Source of the DNA: Candidatus Poribacteria bacterium
Lineage (GTDB): Bacteria > Poribacteria > WGA-4E > WGA-3G
Length of the DNA: 64,000 nt
NCBI GenBank assembly: GCA_022827625.1
Contig: JAJEIE010000014.1
Location: forward strand, 38,093-102,092
Direction of reading: 5' to 3'
Positions within the stretch are counted from its first letter, which is position 1. Every line of letters starts with the position of its first letter. The position numbers and the translations under genes were made by a program. A model generated the notes under the pieces. That model saw only the letters and a list, made by a program, of their open reading frames with translations. It was not told the DNA's origin and ran no database searches. Below, piece by piece: positions 1 through 10,278 of this stretch.

Positions 1-429
1 ACGCAACCCGGACTCCGTATACGCGCCTGCGGTGAGCATCCAAAAGCAATCGCCGCCGCCGGTGCTAATGTTCTCTGGCTGAGAACACTGTGTCTGCTAT
101 TTGCGGGTGCAATGGCGGGTATCGCTGGCGGTTATCTCTCCCTCGCCGATGTCCCCTATTTTACACCCGGCATGACAGTCGGTCGCGGATTTATTGCTTT
201 AGCGATCGTCATTTTTGGGAAATGGCATCCTGTGAAGGCGGGGGGTGCAGCGTTGCTTTTCGGACTCGGTACAGCCCTCGATGCCCGGTTTCAGGCACTC
301 GGATGGAGAATTCCGTATCAGATATTCTTAATGCTGCCTTACGTGCTCTGTTTGGCAGTTTTAGCAGGTTTTGTCGGGCGCGCCGAGGCACCCCTCGCGT
401 TAGGGAGACCCTACGAACAATCAGATTAG
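1..429 (+). CDS. ABC transporter permease, C-terminal part (truncated by window edge)
   Basis: The reading frame is open from base 1, so the start lies upstream of the window; about 142 residues are visible. The segment reading LRIRACGEHPKAIAAAG, followed by AGAMAGIAGGYLSL, matches the conserved cytoplasmic loop and following helix of BPD_transp_2 permeases of the simple-sugar/nucleoside (BmpA-linked, YufQ-like) importers. Three further hydrophobic stretches follow, ending about 15 residues before the stop. Family knowledge places it in the inner membrane as one of two permease subunits; the substrate cannot be told from this fragment. It faces the barrel gene convergently, with 74 bases between them made of short GCTATTCGC-like repeat units. 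Confidence 0.8.
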   Translation, partial: TQPGLRIRACGEHPKAIAAAGANVLWLRTLCLLFAGAMAGIAGGYLSLADVPYFTPGMTVGRGFIALAIVIFGKWHPVKAGGAALLFGLGTALDARFQALGWRIPYQIFLMLPYVLCLAVLAGFVGRAEAPLALGRPYEQSD

Positions 430-503
430 CCATTCGCGAATCGCAATTCGCGGTTTGCTAATCGCGGTATACGGTTCGCGGTCAGCGGCCTGCTATCTGC
501 CGA
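430..503. repeat. Short-unit imperfect repeat tract
   Basis: The gap between the permease and the barrel gene is built almost wholly from degenerate 8-10 base units of the form attcgcgaat, ggtttgctaatcgcgg and gtcagcggcctgc. The same vocabulary recurs at 15833-15868, 17708-17742 and 30115-30150. No promoter or T-rich terminator is evident. Confidence 0.6.
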
Positions 504-3500
504 TTAAAATGTACTACCGAGGCGAAGGTGAACGCTATTTGTATCGGTGGGCAGGGCGTACCCAAACGGAATCGCATAATCAATACCAGCCGTGAGCGCC
601 CCTAAATCTACATAAACCCCAATACCGACCGAGGACGGCAGACGCACCGATGCGTTAACATCCGCCAACGAACCCCAGACATTCCCCGTATCTAAAAAGA
701 CAGCACCGCGGAGCGCCGAGTAGATCGGAAACCGGAGTTCTGTATTAAAAATGAACTGCACATCGCCACGATGGATACCCGCTCTATCCTCTGGACCGAG
801 AGAACGTTCCGCATAGCCGCGAACCGTCGTACTACCGCCTGCCCAAAACCGCTCAAAGGAGATGAGTTGTGCGCGGCGATTTGAACGCAAGCCTGTTGTG
901 ACACCGACCCGAAGTGCCGTCGCTAAAACAAGTCCCCCCACCAACTTCTGGTAATAACGTGTATCAGTCGTTGTTTTGACGAAACCTGTTTCCCCTTGCA
1001 AAAAGCCACCAGCATATTCAAGCGTGAGTGCGTTATATACACCGTCTGTTGGGTTCAGGTACCGCACACGGCTATCATAGGTCCAAGAGAAACGCAAACT
1101 ACTGACAGTCGTCTGGAATGGATCCAATTCTGCCGGTAATGCTGCGCCCTGTCCAGCTTGCACCAGTGGTGAAACCGGTTCGCTCAAATCTCGGTAGCTA
1201 TATCGTAAATCAACGTAGTTCGATTGCGATAATCTCCTGCTAAGGATGAAACTCCCTTGCAACGCCCGCACGTAATCGTCTATCTCCAATTTCCTTGCAG
1301 ATAACTGTAAACTGCCACGCGTCCGTCCGATAAGCCACGGCTTAGTCAGCGTCGCATTCAAGAGATACCCTAACTCATTCCGCCATCCGATACCCCCACG
1401 CAAACGGCCTCGGATGTTCCGTTTAAGCAGAAAATTGCTGTCCGTCAATTCACCTGTCAAGCGGGGCCCCTCTGCTAAACTATAGCCGCCCCCAATGCTA
1501 TAGGTCCGCGATTCCTGTTTCTCCACTCGTATCAAAACGGAATTGGTTTTAAGAGTTGCCTCGATCCCATTCTGACCCGTGAGTTGTTCAGTTCTAATCC
1601 GCTCGGCTTGAACGCCGTGAAAAAGTCCGAGACTATAGAGGCTTTGTTGCGCACGGCTTAACTTCTCCGATGTCCAAAGCGTCCCTTCAAGATGTCGGAC
1701 CTCCCGTTCAAGCACATGCTGCATCACCACGTCCGTATCGCCTTCAAAATAGAACTTCCCGAACGCCACTTGTTCACCTTCCGTAACCACAGTAAGGTGG
1801 AGAACACCGTGTTCAAAAACTTCGAGGTGCGTGGCGTGTTGTATAAGTGTATAGCGAGGGTTACCCTCAAAGTCTTGGAGGCTCCAGCGTTCGCCAACAT
1901 TGGTCGCTACGAAAACCGTTTCAAGTCCAAGGTTATGCTTTCTAAAGGTATTCCGAACTTCTAAGGGGAGTTTGCCTTCTGTGAGCGTTGCCGAAAAATC
2001 GCCTGCTATTTGAAAGACGGATGTTTCCGTCTCTGGCACGTAGGTGGCAATGACAACGGCATCAATGTATCCGAGTTCACGATAGGCTTTCAGAATCGCA
2101 TCTTGATAGGCATTCCGTTTCAGTGACGTGTTCGGTTGTGGAAGCGGAAGTTCGTCTCGCAAGCGTTCGAGAAGGGGCGCAGTATCCAATGCACGGTTCC
2201 CACTGATGTCCCATCGGTGGATCATTTCCTTGTGTTCTTCAACAATGCTAATATGTATGCCGATTTCACCGACAGTCTGCCCTTCTGATTTCTGTTTATT
2301 GAGGGTCGCTCTGAGAGCCGCGTTTGGATACCCCGCCTTTCCGTATAAAAGGCTCAGCTTATGTACATCTGTATCAAGTTCTTGTTGAAAAAAAAGGGGT
2401 CTCTGTTCGCGTCGGAACAACCCTTTAGCAATACGGGCTCGCAGATTTGGTATAAAACCGGTAATCGGTTTTATCGTCATTTCCCGTAGGAGTTCTACAT
2501 CCGAAAACGCACGATTCCCCGTAAAACTGACACGACTGACCACATATTGCATCCCTGGGTTAATCGTAAGCATGACTTCGGAAACATCCACAACCGTTTC
2601 CGCCACAATTGTGTCGTGGTAACCCGACGCTTTAAAATAAGATTTTATCCGCGGTTCCCACACAGCAGTTGTGGAAGTATTTATTAACGGAACTATATCC
2701 GCCTTGAATGTATCTTGGAGCGATAAGGGAACTTCACCGTCATCTACCTCGAACTTAAAATTCACTCGCTTGCCTTCACTCACTTCAAAGCGCAGCATAC
2801 CGGTTTCACGGAAAAAGGTCGGGACGATAGTCGCCGTCGGATAGCTATTTTCTCGGTAAATTGCTTGTATCGATGCGACATCGGTATCCACCCCGAATTT
2901 GTTATAAACCGGATGCTGTTGGCTAAAGGTACAGGCTCCTTCAAGCAGGTAGGTGGGGATAGCAGAATTTCCCTGAATTTGCAGATCTTTAATAAGGGAG
3001 GCTTCGCTCAAGATTATCTGATAGATTAACTTGACACTTGCGGGGTGGTACTTTTCTGATGGCTGCGGTTCAACTGCGCCTCCCGTATCTGAAACTCTAA
3101 CACTCGCCCCAAAATATCCGTAATCTTCGCATACCTTCTTAATACGGCTAATATCGGTCTTGACAATCTCTGGGATGTATGTATCCTCCGGTTTCAATGT
3201 CAGGACTTCGTTGATGGCAAGCTTAAATTCACTGTCCGAAACACCCAGGATCATGATTTCTTCGATGCGCGCGAAAGGGGTCAGTTGATAAGTTAGCGTA
3301 ACCCCATCAATTCCATCTTGGGTATAGACCTTGATTTGCGCATACCGCTGTGTTGCGTAGAGTGCCTTAACGCTCTGTTGAATAGCATGCCGAGAGAACG
3401 TACCACCAACTCGTACCGCTGTCTGGTTTCTGAGGATATTGAGTTGTTCTGTGGTTGACGTTACAGGTTGTCTATCAATCCGATATTCTATCGCTGCGAC

Positions 3501-3584
3501 GCGCTCCCCAGTAGTCTCTATCTGTGCATCCGCACCCACAGAGCCGACAAAAAAGCAACACAATAATAGGATAAAATAAATCAT
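504..3584 (-). CDS. BamA/TamA-family outer-membrane protein (Omp85)
   Basis: 1026 residues. It starts with a signal peptide (hydrophobic residues about 3-15, then GADAQ as a likely cleavage area). A long periplasmic part to about residue 690 shows repeated POTRA-like units, for example FTGNRAFSDVELLREM and ISGNRALDTAPLLERL. The C-terminal third is a Bac_surface_Ag barrel with the diagnostic GGSTTVRGY loop near residue 920, then NTELRFPI, and a terminal Phe. At over 1000 residues it is longer than E. coli BamA (about 810), fitting extra POTRA repeats. The partner gene tamB lies directly upstream, so TamA-like or dual BamA/TamA function is plausible; the sequence alone does not decide. The ATG has no Shine-Dalgarno sequence; it abuts an inverted-repeat element. 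Confidence 0.9.
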   Translation of the reverse strand: MIYFILLLCCFFVGSVGADAQIETTGERVAAIEYRIDRQPVTSTTEQLNILRNQTAVRVGGTFSRHAIQQSVKALYATQRYAQIKVYTQDGIDGVTLTYQLTPFARIEEIMILGVSDSEFKLAINEVLTLKPEDTYIPEIVKTDISRIKKVCEDYGYFGASVRVSDTGGAVEPQPSEKYHPASVKLIYQIILSEASLIKDLQIQGNSAIPTYLLEGACTFSQQHPVYNKFGVDTDVASIQAIYRENSYPTATIVPTFFRETGMLRFEVSEGKRVNFKFEVDDGEVPLSLQDTFKADIVPLINTSTTAVWEPRIKSYFKASGYHDTIVAETVVDVSEVMLTINPGMQYVVSRVSFTGNRAFSDVELLREMTIKPITGFIPNLRARIAKGLFRREQRPLFFQQELDTDVHKLSLLYGKAGYPNAALRATLNKQKSEGQTVGEIGIHISIVEEHKEMIHRWDISGNRALDTAPLLERLRDELPLPQPNTSLKRNAYQDAILKAYRELGYIDAVVIATYVPETETSVFQIAGDFSATLTEGKLPLEVRNTFRKHNLGLETVFVATNVGERWSLQDFEGNPRYTLIQHATHLEVFEHGVLHLTVVTEGEQVAFGKFYFEGDTDVVMQHVLEREVRHLEGTLWTSEKLSRAQQSLYSLGLFHGVQAERIRTEQLTGQNGIEATLKTNSVLIRVEKQESRTYSIGGGYSLAEGPRLTGELTDSNFLLKRNIRGRLRGGIGWRNELGYLLNATLTKPWLIGRTRGSLQLSARKLEIDDYVRALQGSFILSRRLSQSNYVDLRYSYRDLSEPVSPLVQAGQGAALPAELDPFQTTVSSLRFSWTYDSRVRYLNPTDGVYNALTLEYAGGFLQGETGFVKTTTDTRYYQKLVGGLVLATALRVGVTTGLRSNRRAQLISFERFWAGGSTTVRGYAERSLGPEDRAGIHRGDVQFIFNTELRFPIYSALRGAVFLDTGNVWGSLADVNASVRLPSSVGIGVYVDLGALTAGIDYAIPFGYALPTDTNSVHLRLGSTF

Positions 3585-3585
3585 T

Positions 3586-3696
3586 GGTTATTGGTTGTTA
3601 GTTTTTGGGTAAGAAGGTTCCTGTTAAAATTTACCCTTTCATCAGTGGGTCCCAAGTTGAGTTAGATTGTCACCAGAGCTCTCTTAACTTATAACC
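3586..3696. repeat. Intergenic inverted-repeat element, copy A
   Basis: The left arm reads GGTTATTGGTTGTTAG and on to GGTAAGA (3586-3614); the right arm is CTCTTAACTTATAACC (3681-3696). This matches the arm pattern of the copies at 13394, 33729, 40052 and 52501. It fills the gap between tamB and the barrel gene and ends 2 bases from the barrel start codon. Confidence 0.6.
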
Positions 3697-3705
3697 TAAA
3701 ATAAC

Positions 3706-6700
3706 TTAAAACCGTCCCTTAAACTCAATATCGACACCGTGCTCGCCTTGATCGTTTGTCTCAATTTTGATGGACATATTTTCGCCAAGTGGGTACTCTG
3801 CCTGATAACGCGCATCCTCCTCAAACGGACGCTGAACGCTAAACGTAAATCCGCCGAACGTTCTTGAGATCGCAGTATTACGGAGCAGAAACTCTATGAT
3901 GTCTTCGTGTGTGAGGACCTCGGTTGTTGTCGTAGTCGGTGCACTGAGTGTAAAATTTGGATTATTTAAGGTGCCGGTGAACGTCGCATAAACCTGGATG
4001 TCTACGATACTTTCATCTCTCGGCAGGACCCCACGGATACGGTTTGGGGTTCGGAGAAGGATATTCAGATCCGGATTAAAGTTGAAGGAATCCCGATTGC
4101 TAATCGTTGAACCTTCAATGAATTCAAAAGGTTGTAAAACCAGTCCTATTTTTCCATCACGCACCGACACATCCCCCGTGAGAACCGGCTGATTGATCGG
4201 TCCAATGAGTTTCCCTAAGCAAGCGATTTCAAAATCTGTCGGTCCCGTAATCGACGAGAGGACTCGGAAATCGGAGGGTATATTGAGGTCCAGATCCAGA
4301 TAGAGATCCCGTAGGATTGGATAATCCAACGCAACGTCGGCTTCGTTTATTGAGACACCCGTGAGCCAATCTCTGACGCTCTCCCAATTTTGCTGATAGT
4401 AGCCGCCGTCTATGTTCAAACTACCCGTTAGATACGGTTTCAGCAATCCGCCATGCAGACGGAATTCGGCGGAATTAAGGTTCGCCCGATACGCCGCTGG
4501 CTGCTCAAAGACGACATCTGCGATATTGGCAGAGATGTCCAGCACCGGCGGGGTTTGCCATATCCGTCTATCTGGTGGTGCGGTAATTGAACCTCGAATC
4601 GAAAAGGTTCCACCGTTCAATACACCGTCAAACGCTGTAATGCTCGCGCCTTTTTCGGATAACCGAATTTCACCCGCAGTCTCCTTAACGTCAATACCAG
4701 CGTCTGGAAATTCAAGTCCGACATCCTTGAAAGACACGTTGCCGATCGCTTGCGGTGCTTCAATCGTGCCTGTCAATTCAACGTGAATATTGCCTGTCCC
4801 CGTCGCAGAGCCGAGTCCAGACACCACAAACGGTAGCATATCAAGATCTGTCACGATAACATCCAGAATACCGTCCATTGGGGTCTGTTGGAACTCCTGC
4901 CAGACTGTCTCTGGTGTTTGTTGAATTCTCTGAATAAAAGGAATTAACGCCATTTGATAGGGCATCGTCCATGAGAAAGTCAGCAAATTTTCACCGAATG
5001 TCGCTTCAACATACCGTTTTTTTGAAATCTCCCATTTCCCGTTTTGATACCGAACCCGCCACCGCAGATCAATCGGCACATCGTGCAGATAAAGTTCAGC
5101 AGGATCGCTTGTATGTCGCCGGATTGTTATCTTCGGATTCTCACTCGTTCCATTCAACTGAAAAGTTCCCGACAGTGCACCTGTAACCCTGTAAGACAGG
5201 GGCCAAGCCGCTGTCAATGCCGAGACGTCGAAATTTGCCACTCGGAGTGCTACATCAAATTCACCGTTTGTCCGCCAGATGGGCGCGGCATCAATGCTCA
5301 GCGTCGTTTTACCTGAGATCGTCCGATCATCGCCGAGGAGCTCTTCCGGCTTCCTGTCTTCGTCGCTAAAGGTCTGTTTGATTAAGAATGTCTCTTGGTT
5401 TTCGAGACGAAACGCCTCGGTTAGCGTAACAGCACCATCACTGATAGCTATAAGTACCGGCTGCGGGTCTTGGAAATCGTAACGCCGATTGAGTGCCTTG
5501 AAAGCGAGACGGACGCTATTAATCGATAACATTGCCTCTGAAACAGCCACAAGATCCACAAGTGAAGGTATCTCTTGAATCTCCGGAACCGGTAGCATCT
5601 CTCCAACCCCAAAAAACCTGTCAAGCGGCACCCTGAGTTCTCTGAGTGAGACTGTTAGATGACCTTCGATGTCTTCCATTACCTCTAAGGGGACAATTTC
5701 TCGCACCGTCGAACCGAGCGGAAATAGTTCAAACCGCAGCCCCTCTAATCTGATCCCTTTAGGAACCAGCCCGTCTAACACTAATCGTCCGCTTTGCAAT
5801 CTACAATAGCCCGACCCCATTTCAAACGCAAAATTCGGAACATCAATCCTATTTTCCTCGGCAATCAGTTGGACCTTCATGTTTCGGATCGGTTCGTGGA
5901 AATTTTTTAAAATAAGTTGTAACGCCTCAAGAGACACGTTTCCCACCAGATAAGGGGATTGCGTCGTGCCTTGCAGTCTGATATCTATATCAACAGTGCC
6001 GTCTGCCTGAGAAAAAAGCGTGTCGATACCGGGGAAAAAATCCAATGGCAGTTCACTTCCCCGGAAACGCAGATGAATCGGTGCTTCGAGATGGCGTTCA
6101 GAAAGGTCCATTGACGCAAACGCCAAATTAAACGGAACAACGCCGCTCAGTGTTAGCGTGTCCGCACCGTCTTTTAGCGAAATATCTTCAATAGTTATCT
6201 GATTGTTGCTGTACTGGAGGTCTCCTGTCCACACCTTTTCATTCAGGTTCCCGTTCCACACGCCTGAGATAGTAGGCGCGTCAAGCGTACCCCCTACGCC
6301 GATACGTACCGACGCACGCATTGTGGGAGACGTAATTTGTAGCGGGATCTCTACAGCGAGAGGCTCCGATTTCCCGTTAGTAGATGTTGACCCTGGATCA
6401 GAACGGAACAGGAGTGGCGCGCTATTCACGAGATGGAAATCATAGCCATCAAGAACGAGTTCATTAATTTCACCAACGACTGTCATATCTTCTGGGACTA
6501 AACCCGTCCCGCTAAGTCTAACGTGTCCTGAGGCGACACCATAATCCGCAATTTCCACCTGTGATGCCGACACATCAATAGCGAACTGCATCACGTCAGT
6601 ATCTCGGCGTGAGAATGCCGCTGCTCCTTGCACACGGTAGGTCCCGATCCCCATCTGTCCGTTTGCTTCCACTTTTGTGATATGTATGGATTCTAAACCG

Positions 6701-9700
6701 AAGTCGATATCAACACGCAATCTTTCCAATGTGATGGACGGAACATAGGATGCAAAAGAAATGGGACCTTGAACTGCCGTTTCAGCATAGAGTAGCACGT
6801 GCGGTTTCGCAAGCGTGCCTCCAATCTCCATGGAAGCCTCTAACACCCCTGTTATGTCACTATCGGCAACCTTCATGGGCAACGTAGCGAGATCCAGTGC
6901 GATGGTGTCAACACGGAGATGCAACTCGGAATTGTCAACATCTTCTGGTCGAACATCAATGCTCCCTTCCACGTTCACAGCGTTACCGAGAAGTTTGAAA
7001 GCACTGTCTTCGAGGCGTAGTGTTTCGTCCTGATATGCAACCTTACCACCAGCATCGCTTATCTCAATGTCGCCAACCTCGGTTTTCAATGTTAAGGTTG
7101 GCAGCGTCCATTTTAACGCAAGCACTGGAAGCGCAGGTGTCCCCGTTATGTCTACAGTATACCCCACCGTGCCACTCTGCAATATCTCATCATGCAACCC
7201 GAGTGCTGGAGCAAAGGGTGCCAGTGCAAAGCCGTCAGCACCGCCCTGAAAATTCATCGCTTCAGTTTTCGCGTCAAAGGTTCCCGTCAATTTAACGAAA
7301 GGATCGCTATCTCCTAAGGTCTTTAAGGCAAAGGTCTCAATCGTCCATCTATCGTCTTTGAGGTGTAGGCGAATCGGTGCTGCGTTTGTGAACGGCATCC
7401 TGTGTCCGGTTTCCGAGTTCTCGTAATGGAGTTGACTCGTGGCAATGTGAATGTCAACATCGTAAGGATACACCTTCTTTTCTTCGGGTTCAGTAGATGC
7501 CGGTGCGGGTGCTAAGTCGGCTATCGTCCCACTTATCGAAACCTGACCGTCAGCGGTTCCCGTAACTGCCGCAAGTGTTGGGTGTAGGATACGCAGAAAT
7601 GGAGCAACATCGATTCCGTTACCCGCTACGACGAAACGGTACGGATTACCCTCTGTCGTACCCACAGTCCCTCTAATCCGACTTGTCCCGTCAAAGCCGT
7701 GTCCCTGAAAATCAAAATGGCTATCAGCTATCAGAGCGTTCCGCTCCGCTCCACTCTCGGCAGTTAGTACTCCCTTTGTGGCGGTAAAAACGTCTTCACC
7801 TGCCACAAGGTTCTCTTGCTGACGGCTGATTGCCGACGGCTGATTGCCAGTCTCCACAAGTTTACCGAACAGGTACGCATCACCGAGAAGATGCTTAGAT
7901 TCTGGTCCAGCGTGTAGATAGGTTATATCCGAGATGTCCAGTTCCACCCGAAAATCAGCGTCCTCTGATGCCCTGAGTATCCCGATGAACTGAACATCAA
8001 ATTCGCCTTCAAAAGGAAAATCGGCTATATTTGCGGCTTTAGCAATCTCTTCAAAGCGGACAGGCGCGTCGCTTTCCACAAGGAGATCAAGATCGCCGTT
8101 AGGAGCCATGGCGACATTCATCGTAAGCCGCTGCCCGCGCGTGGTTATCTTAAAATCGGAAATGCTAACGTTATAATCTTCAATCCTCAACGGGAGCGTT
8201 AGCGGATCTAAATGGACGCCCCATGCCACACTGTCGGTAACGCTGAAGTCAGCACGCCCATCAAGATTTATGAGTGTTCCATCTAATTTAAGTTCGCCGC
8301 TGAGTTCACCCGTCACAGGATACTCCGCCCCCAACAACAATTTGGGATAGTGCTGAACATAAACAGGGTCAGCGATGATACTGAACACCACTGGAAACTC
8401 GCCTTTAACGTCCACAATCCCGTTAATCGTGGCACGACTTTCATGTTGGCTTTCCGGCACAAGATTATCTTCGCCAATCGCTGACTGCTGACTGCTATCA
8501 ACTTGATCGCTATACGTTAGCAATCCGTCTTCAATAAATACCCGACCCTCCTGATACCGATAATTCCCCGTCAGAACGCCGAGGGGGATGTCGTTGAAGG
8601 TCGCATCCGGTACCTCCAAAACCCCTTTTAGGATGCCATCTGACGACAATGTTGCAGACGATGTCCCCATACCTCCGATATCCGCGGTGTTCGCAATCTT
8701 TGTCAACGTGTCGAAATTGATACCTACTGCTTGAATGTCCAAAACGTCCTGCTGTCCCAACGGAAAAGGTGCAGCGACATCAATCGTGGTCACATCAAAG
8801 TTTCCGTTTGCCTTCAATTGACCGGCTTCAATCGTGCAATTGAGCCTTGAATCTTCAAGGACGACTTCATTGAGCGTCGTTTCAGTCAACGCTATTTCGC
8901 TGTCGAGATTGAGATTTGAGAGGTCGGTGCCGGTTCCGCTGAATTTTGCGGTACCTGAGAGGTATCCTATCCCGTCTGAAAGGTATTCTGGGAGCGGCGT
9001 AAACATTGACAAAAATGGGATGAGTTGAATTTCTGTGGCGTGCCACTGTCCGGTGTAGTGAAAGGGATGTGTCGTCAGTTGTCGCAGTTGCGTCAGCAAA
9101 TTGTCTTCAAGCGGATTTTCCATACGGATGTCTCCCTCACCCGACAGGCTCCCATCGGCAATTTGTGCGCTGAGAGTCGTTAGTGTTAACGTCGGCGTGG
9201 GTGCGTGCTTGATATGTCCTTCAACTTTTAATTCTGCCAATACTATTTTTCGACCATCCCCTCCCTGGACCATAGAAAACGTCGGCATACTCGCAGTGAA
9301 TGTCTTAACGTCTAAAGCCGAATCCGTGCCTTCCGCTTCCAACTTCGCTTTCAGCAGACCTTCAAGTTCTATATCTTCGCCGAGAAACTGCTGGACATCC
9401 GCGACATCCAATTCGAGATTAAGAACCCCATCCCAAGTGAAGCCCAAACGATCTTCGCGCTTCTCGGTGCCATTCTCTTCGTGCCTAAATCCACCTTTAA
9501 CTCTCAGTGCCGAATCGCCAAACGTAAAATAAAAGTCCTCTAACCGACTACCGTCCGCCAATAGCACAAAGTCCGCATCGAAGTTATTAATCGCCGTCTC
9601 AGCACCGTTGAACGTCAGACTCCCCTTGCCAATCCGTAGACTTCCATCATGGTCCCATGTGTTAAGCGTGCCATTCACTCTGATAGAAATGTCATTGATA

Positions 9701-10260
9701 GTTATGCGGAGGTCCTGTTGTGTATCGAGATAAGTAATTCTGCCACGATTCAATCTAATAGATTCAGCCTTGAAATCGAAGGATGAAGCTTCTCGTGGTG
9801 TGTCCTGCTGCTCTTCTTGTGGTGTGTTCTGTTGTTTAAGAATATGTGTAAGATTGAGGCTACCGTCAGCGTTCCGCACGACGTGAATCTGCGGTTCAGA
9901 TACCTCCAGATTCTTTACCTCAAACCTGCGGATGAGGAGTCCGAGCAGATTGTATTTGAGAACAACTGTCCCTGTGGCGATTACGGGTGAGTCCGGTGCT
10001 TCCTTGTCTGAAATCGAAAGACTACCAATCGTAACATTCCCTAAGATATTCCCCTGTATTTCCCCAATGTCCGCAGTATAGTCGTCTGTTATCCGATTTC
10101 TGAGTTCAACCTCAAGCCGTCCTTCTACCCAATCCAAGAAGGTCCCTGAACGGATAAAGAAAAACGTACCACAGATGAACGCTATGCCCAGAAAAACGAA
10201 TATTTTGATGAGGTTGGCAGGTCTCCAAAACCGCCTAATCATGCTATCGGCTTTTTCCAT
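3706..10260 (-). CDS. tamB: TamB-like translocation/assembly protein (AsmA-like, DUF490)
   Basis: 2184 residues from the ATG at 10260, preferred because GAGG lies about 9 bases upstream; an in-frame TTG at 10278 is the alternative. A single N-terminal membrane anchor (FVFLGIAFICGTFFF, about residues 22-36) is followed by a very long repetitive beta-rich region typical of AsmA/TamB bridge proteins. The conserved DUF490 C-terminus ends with an amphipathic strand and terminal Phe. Family role: a periplasm-spanning groove implicated in phospholipid transport or barrel assembly with TamA. It precedes the Omp85 gene in the same direction. Residues about 804-844 are encoded by an intergenic-type repeat inserted in frame (see findings), and SSQQSAIG near residue 590 looks like a shorter one. 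Confidence 0.88.
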   Translation of the reverse strand: MEKADSMIRRFWRPANLIKIFVFLGIAFICGTFFFIRSGTFLDWVEGRLEVELRNRITDDYTADIGEIQGNILGNVTIGSLSISDKEAPDSPVIATGTVVLKYNLLGLLIRRFEVKNLEVSEPQIHVVRNADGSLNLTHILKQQNTPQEEQQDTPREASSFDFKAESIRLNRGRITYLDTQQDLRITINDISIRVNGTLNTWDHDGSLRIGKGSLTFNGAETAINNFDADFVLLADGSRLEDFYFTFGDSALRVKGGFRHEENGTEKREDRLGFTWDGVLNLELDVADVQQFLGEDIELEGLLKAKLEAEGTDSALDVKTFTASMPTFSMVQGGDGRKIVLAELKVEGHIKHAPTPTLTLTTLSAQIADGSLSGEGDIRMENPLEDNLLTQLRQLTTHPFHYTGQWHATEIQLIPFLSMFTPLPEYLSDGIGYLSGTAKFSGTGTDLSNLNLDSEIALTETTLNEVVLEDSRLNCTIEAGQLKANGNFDVTTIDVAAPFPLGQQDVLDIQAVGINFDTLTKIANTADIGGMGTSSATLSSDGILKGVLEVPDATFNDIPLGVLTGNYRYQEGRVFIEDGLLTYSDQVDSSQQSAIGEDNLVPESQHESRATINGIVDVKGEFPVVFSIIADPVYVQHYPKLLLGAEYPVTGELSGELKLDGTLINLDGRADFSVTDSVAWGVHLDPLTLPLRIEDYNVSISDFKITTRGQRLTMNVAMAPNGDLDLLVESDAPVRFEEIAKAANIADFPFEGEFDVQFIGILRASEDADFRVELDISDITYLHAGPESKHLLGDAYLFGKLVETGNQPSAISRQQENLVAGEDVFTATKGVLTAESGAERNALIADSHFDFQGHGFDGTSRIRGTVGTTEGNPYRFVVAGNGIDVAPFLRILHPTLAAVTGTADGQVSISGTIADLAPAPASTEPEEKKVYPYDVDIHIATSQLHYENSETGHRMPFTNAAPIRLHLKDDRWTIETFALKTLGDSDPFVKLTGTFDAKTEAMNFQGGADGFALAPFAPALGLHDEILQSGTVGYTVDITGTPALPVLALKWTLPTLTLKTEVGDIEISDAGGKVAYQDETLRLEDSAFKLLGNAVNVEGSIDVRPEDVDNSELHLRVDTIALDLATLPMKVADSDITGVLEASMEIGGTLAKPHVLLYAETAVQGPISFASYVPSITLERLRVDIDFGLESIHITKVEANGQMGIGTYRVQGAAAFSRRDTDVMQFAIDVSASQVEIADYGVASGHVRLSGTGLVPEDMTVVGEINELVLDGYDFHLVNSAPLLFRSDPGSTSTNGKSEPLAVEIPLQITSPTMRASVRIGVGGTLDAPTISGVWNGNLNEKVWTGDLQYSNNQITIEDISLKDGADTLTLSGVVPFNLAFASMDLSERHLEAPIHLRFRGSELPLDFFPGIDTLFSQADGTVDIDIRLQGTTQSPYLVGNVSLEALQLILKNFHEPIRNMKVQLIAEENRIDVPNFAFEMGSGYCRLQSGRLVLDGLVPKGIRLEGLRFELFPLGSTVREIVPLEVMEDIEGHLTVSLRELRVPLDRFFGVGEMLPVPEIQEIPSLVDLVAVSEAMLSINSVRLAFKALNRRYDFQDPQPVLIAISDGAVTLTEAFRLENQETFLIKQTFSDEDRKPEELLGDDRTISGKTTLSIDAAPIWRTNGEFDVALRVANFDVSALTAAWPLSYRVTGALSGTFQLNGTSENPKITIRRHTSDPAELYLHDVPIDLRWRVRYQNGKWEISKKRYVEATFGENLLTFSWTMPYQMALIPFIQRIQQTPETVWQEFQQTPMDGILDVIVTDLDMLPFVVSGLGSATGTGNIHVELTGTIEAPQAIGNVSFKDVGLEFPDAGIDVKETAGEIRLSEKGASITAFDGVLNGGTFSIRGSITAPPDRRIWQTPPVLDISANIADVVFEQPAAYRANLNSAEFRLHGGLLKPYLTGSLNIDGGYYQQNWESVRDWLTGVSINEADVALDYPILRDLYLDLDLNIPSDFRVLSSITGPTDFEIACLGKLIGPINQPVLTGDVSVRDGKIGLVLQPFEFIEGSTISNRDSFNFNPDLNILLRTPNRIRGVLPRDESIVDIQVYATFTGTLNNPNFTLSAPTTTTTEVLTHEDIIEFLLRNTAISRTFGGFTFSVQRPFEEDARYQAEYPLGENMSIKIETNDQGEHGVDIEFKGRF
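7731..7850. repeat. Intergenic repeat copy lying in frame inside tamB
   Basis: Bases 7731-7769 align without gaps to 16412-16450 (34 of 39 identical) and to 11393-11431. Bases 7815-7830 are identical to 16491-16506 (CTTGCTGACGGCTGAT). The two blocks are in the same order, orientation and almost the same spacing (84 versus 79 bases) as in the intergenic copy upstream of selD. The 120 bases keep the tamB frame open. Confidence 0.75.
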
Positions 10261-10278
10261 CTTCTGTTCCTCGGACAA

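Noticed and set aside
9101..9532. Long antisense open frame opposite tamB
   Set aside because: It lies wholly within a strongly supported gene, has Ser/Pro-rich shadow composition and no ribosome site.
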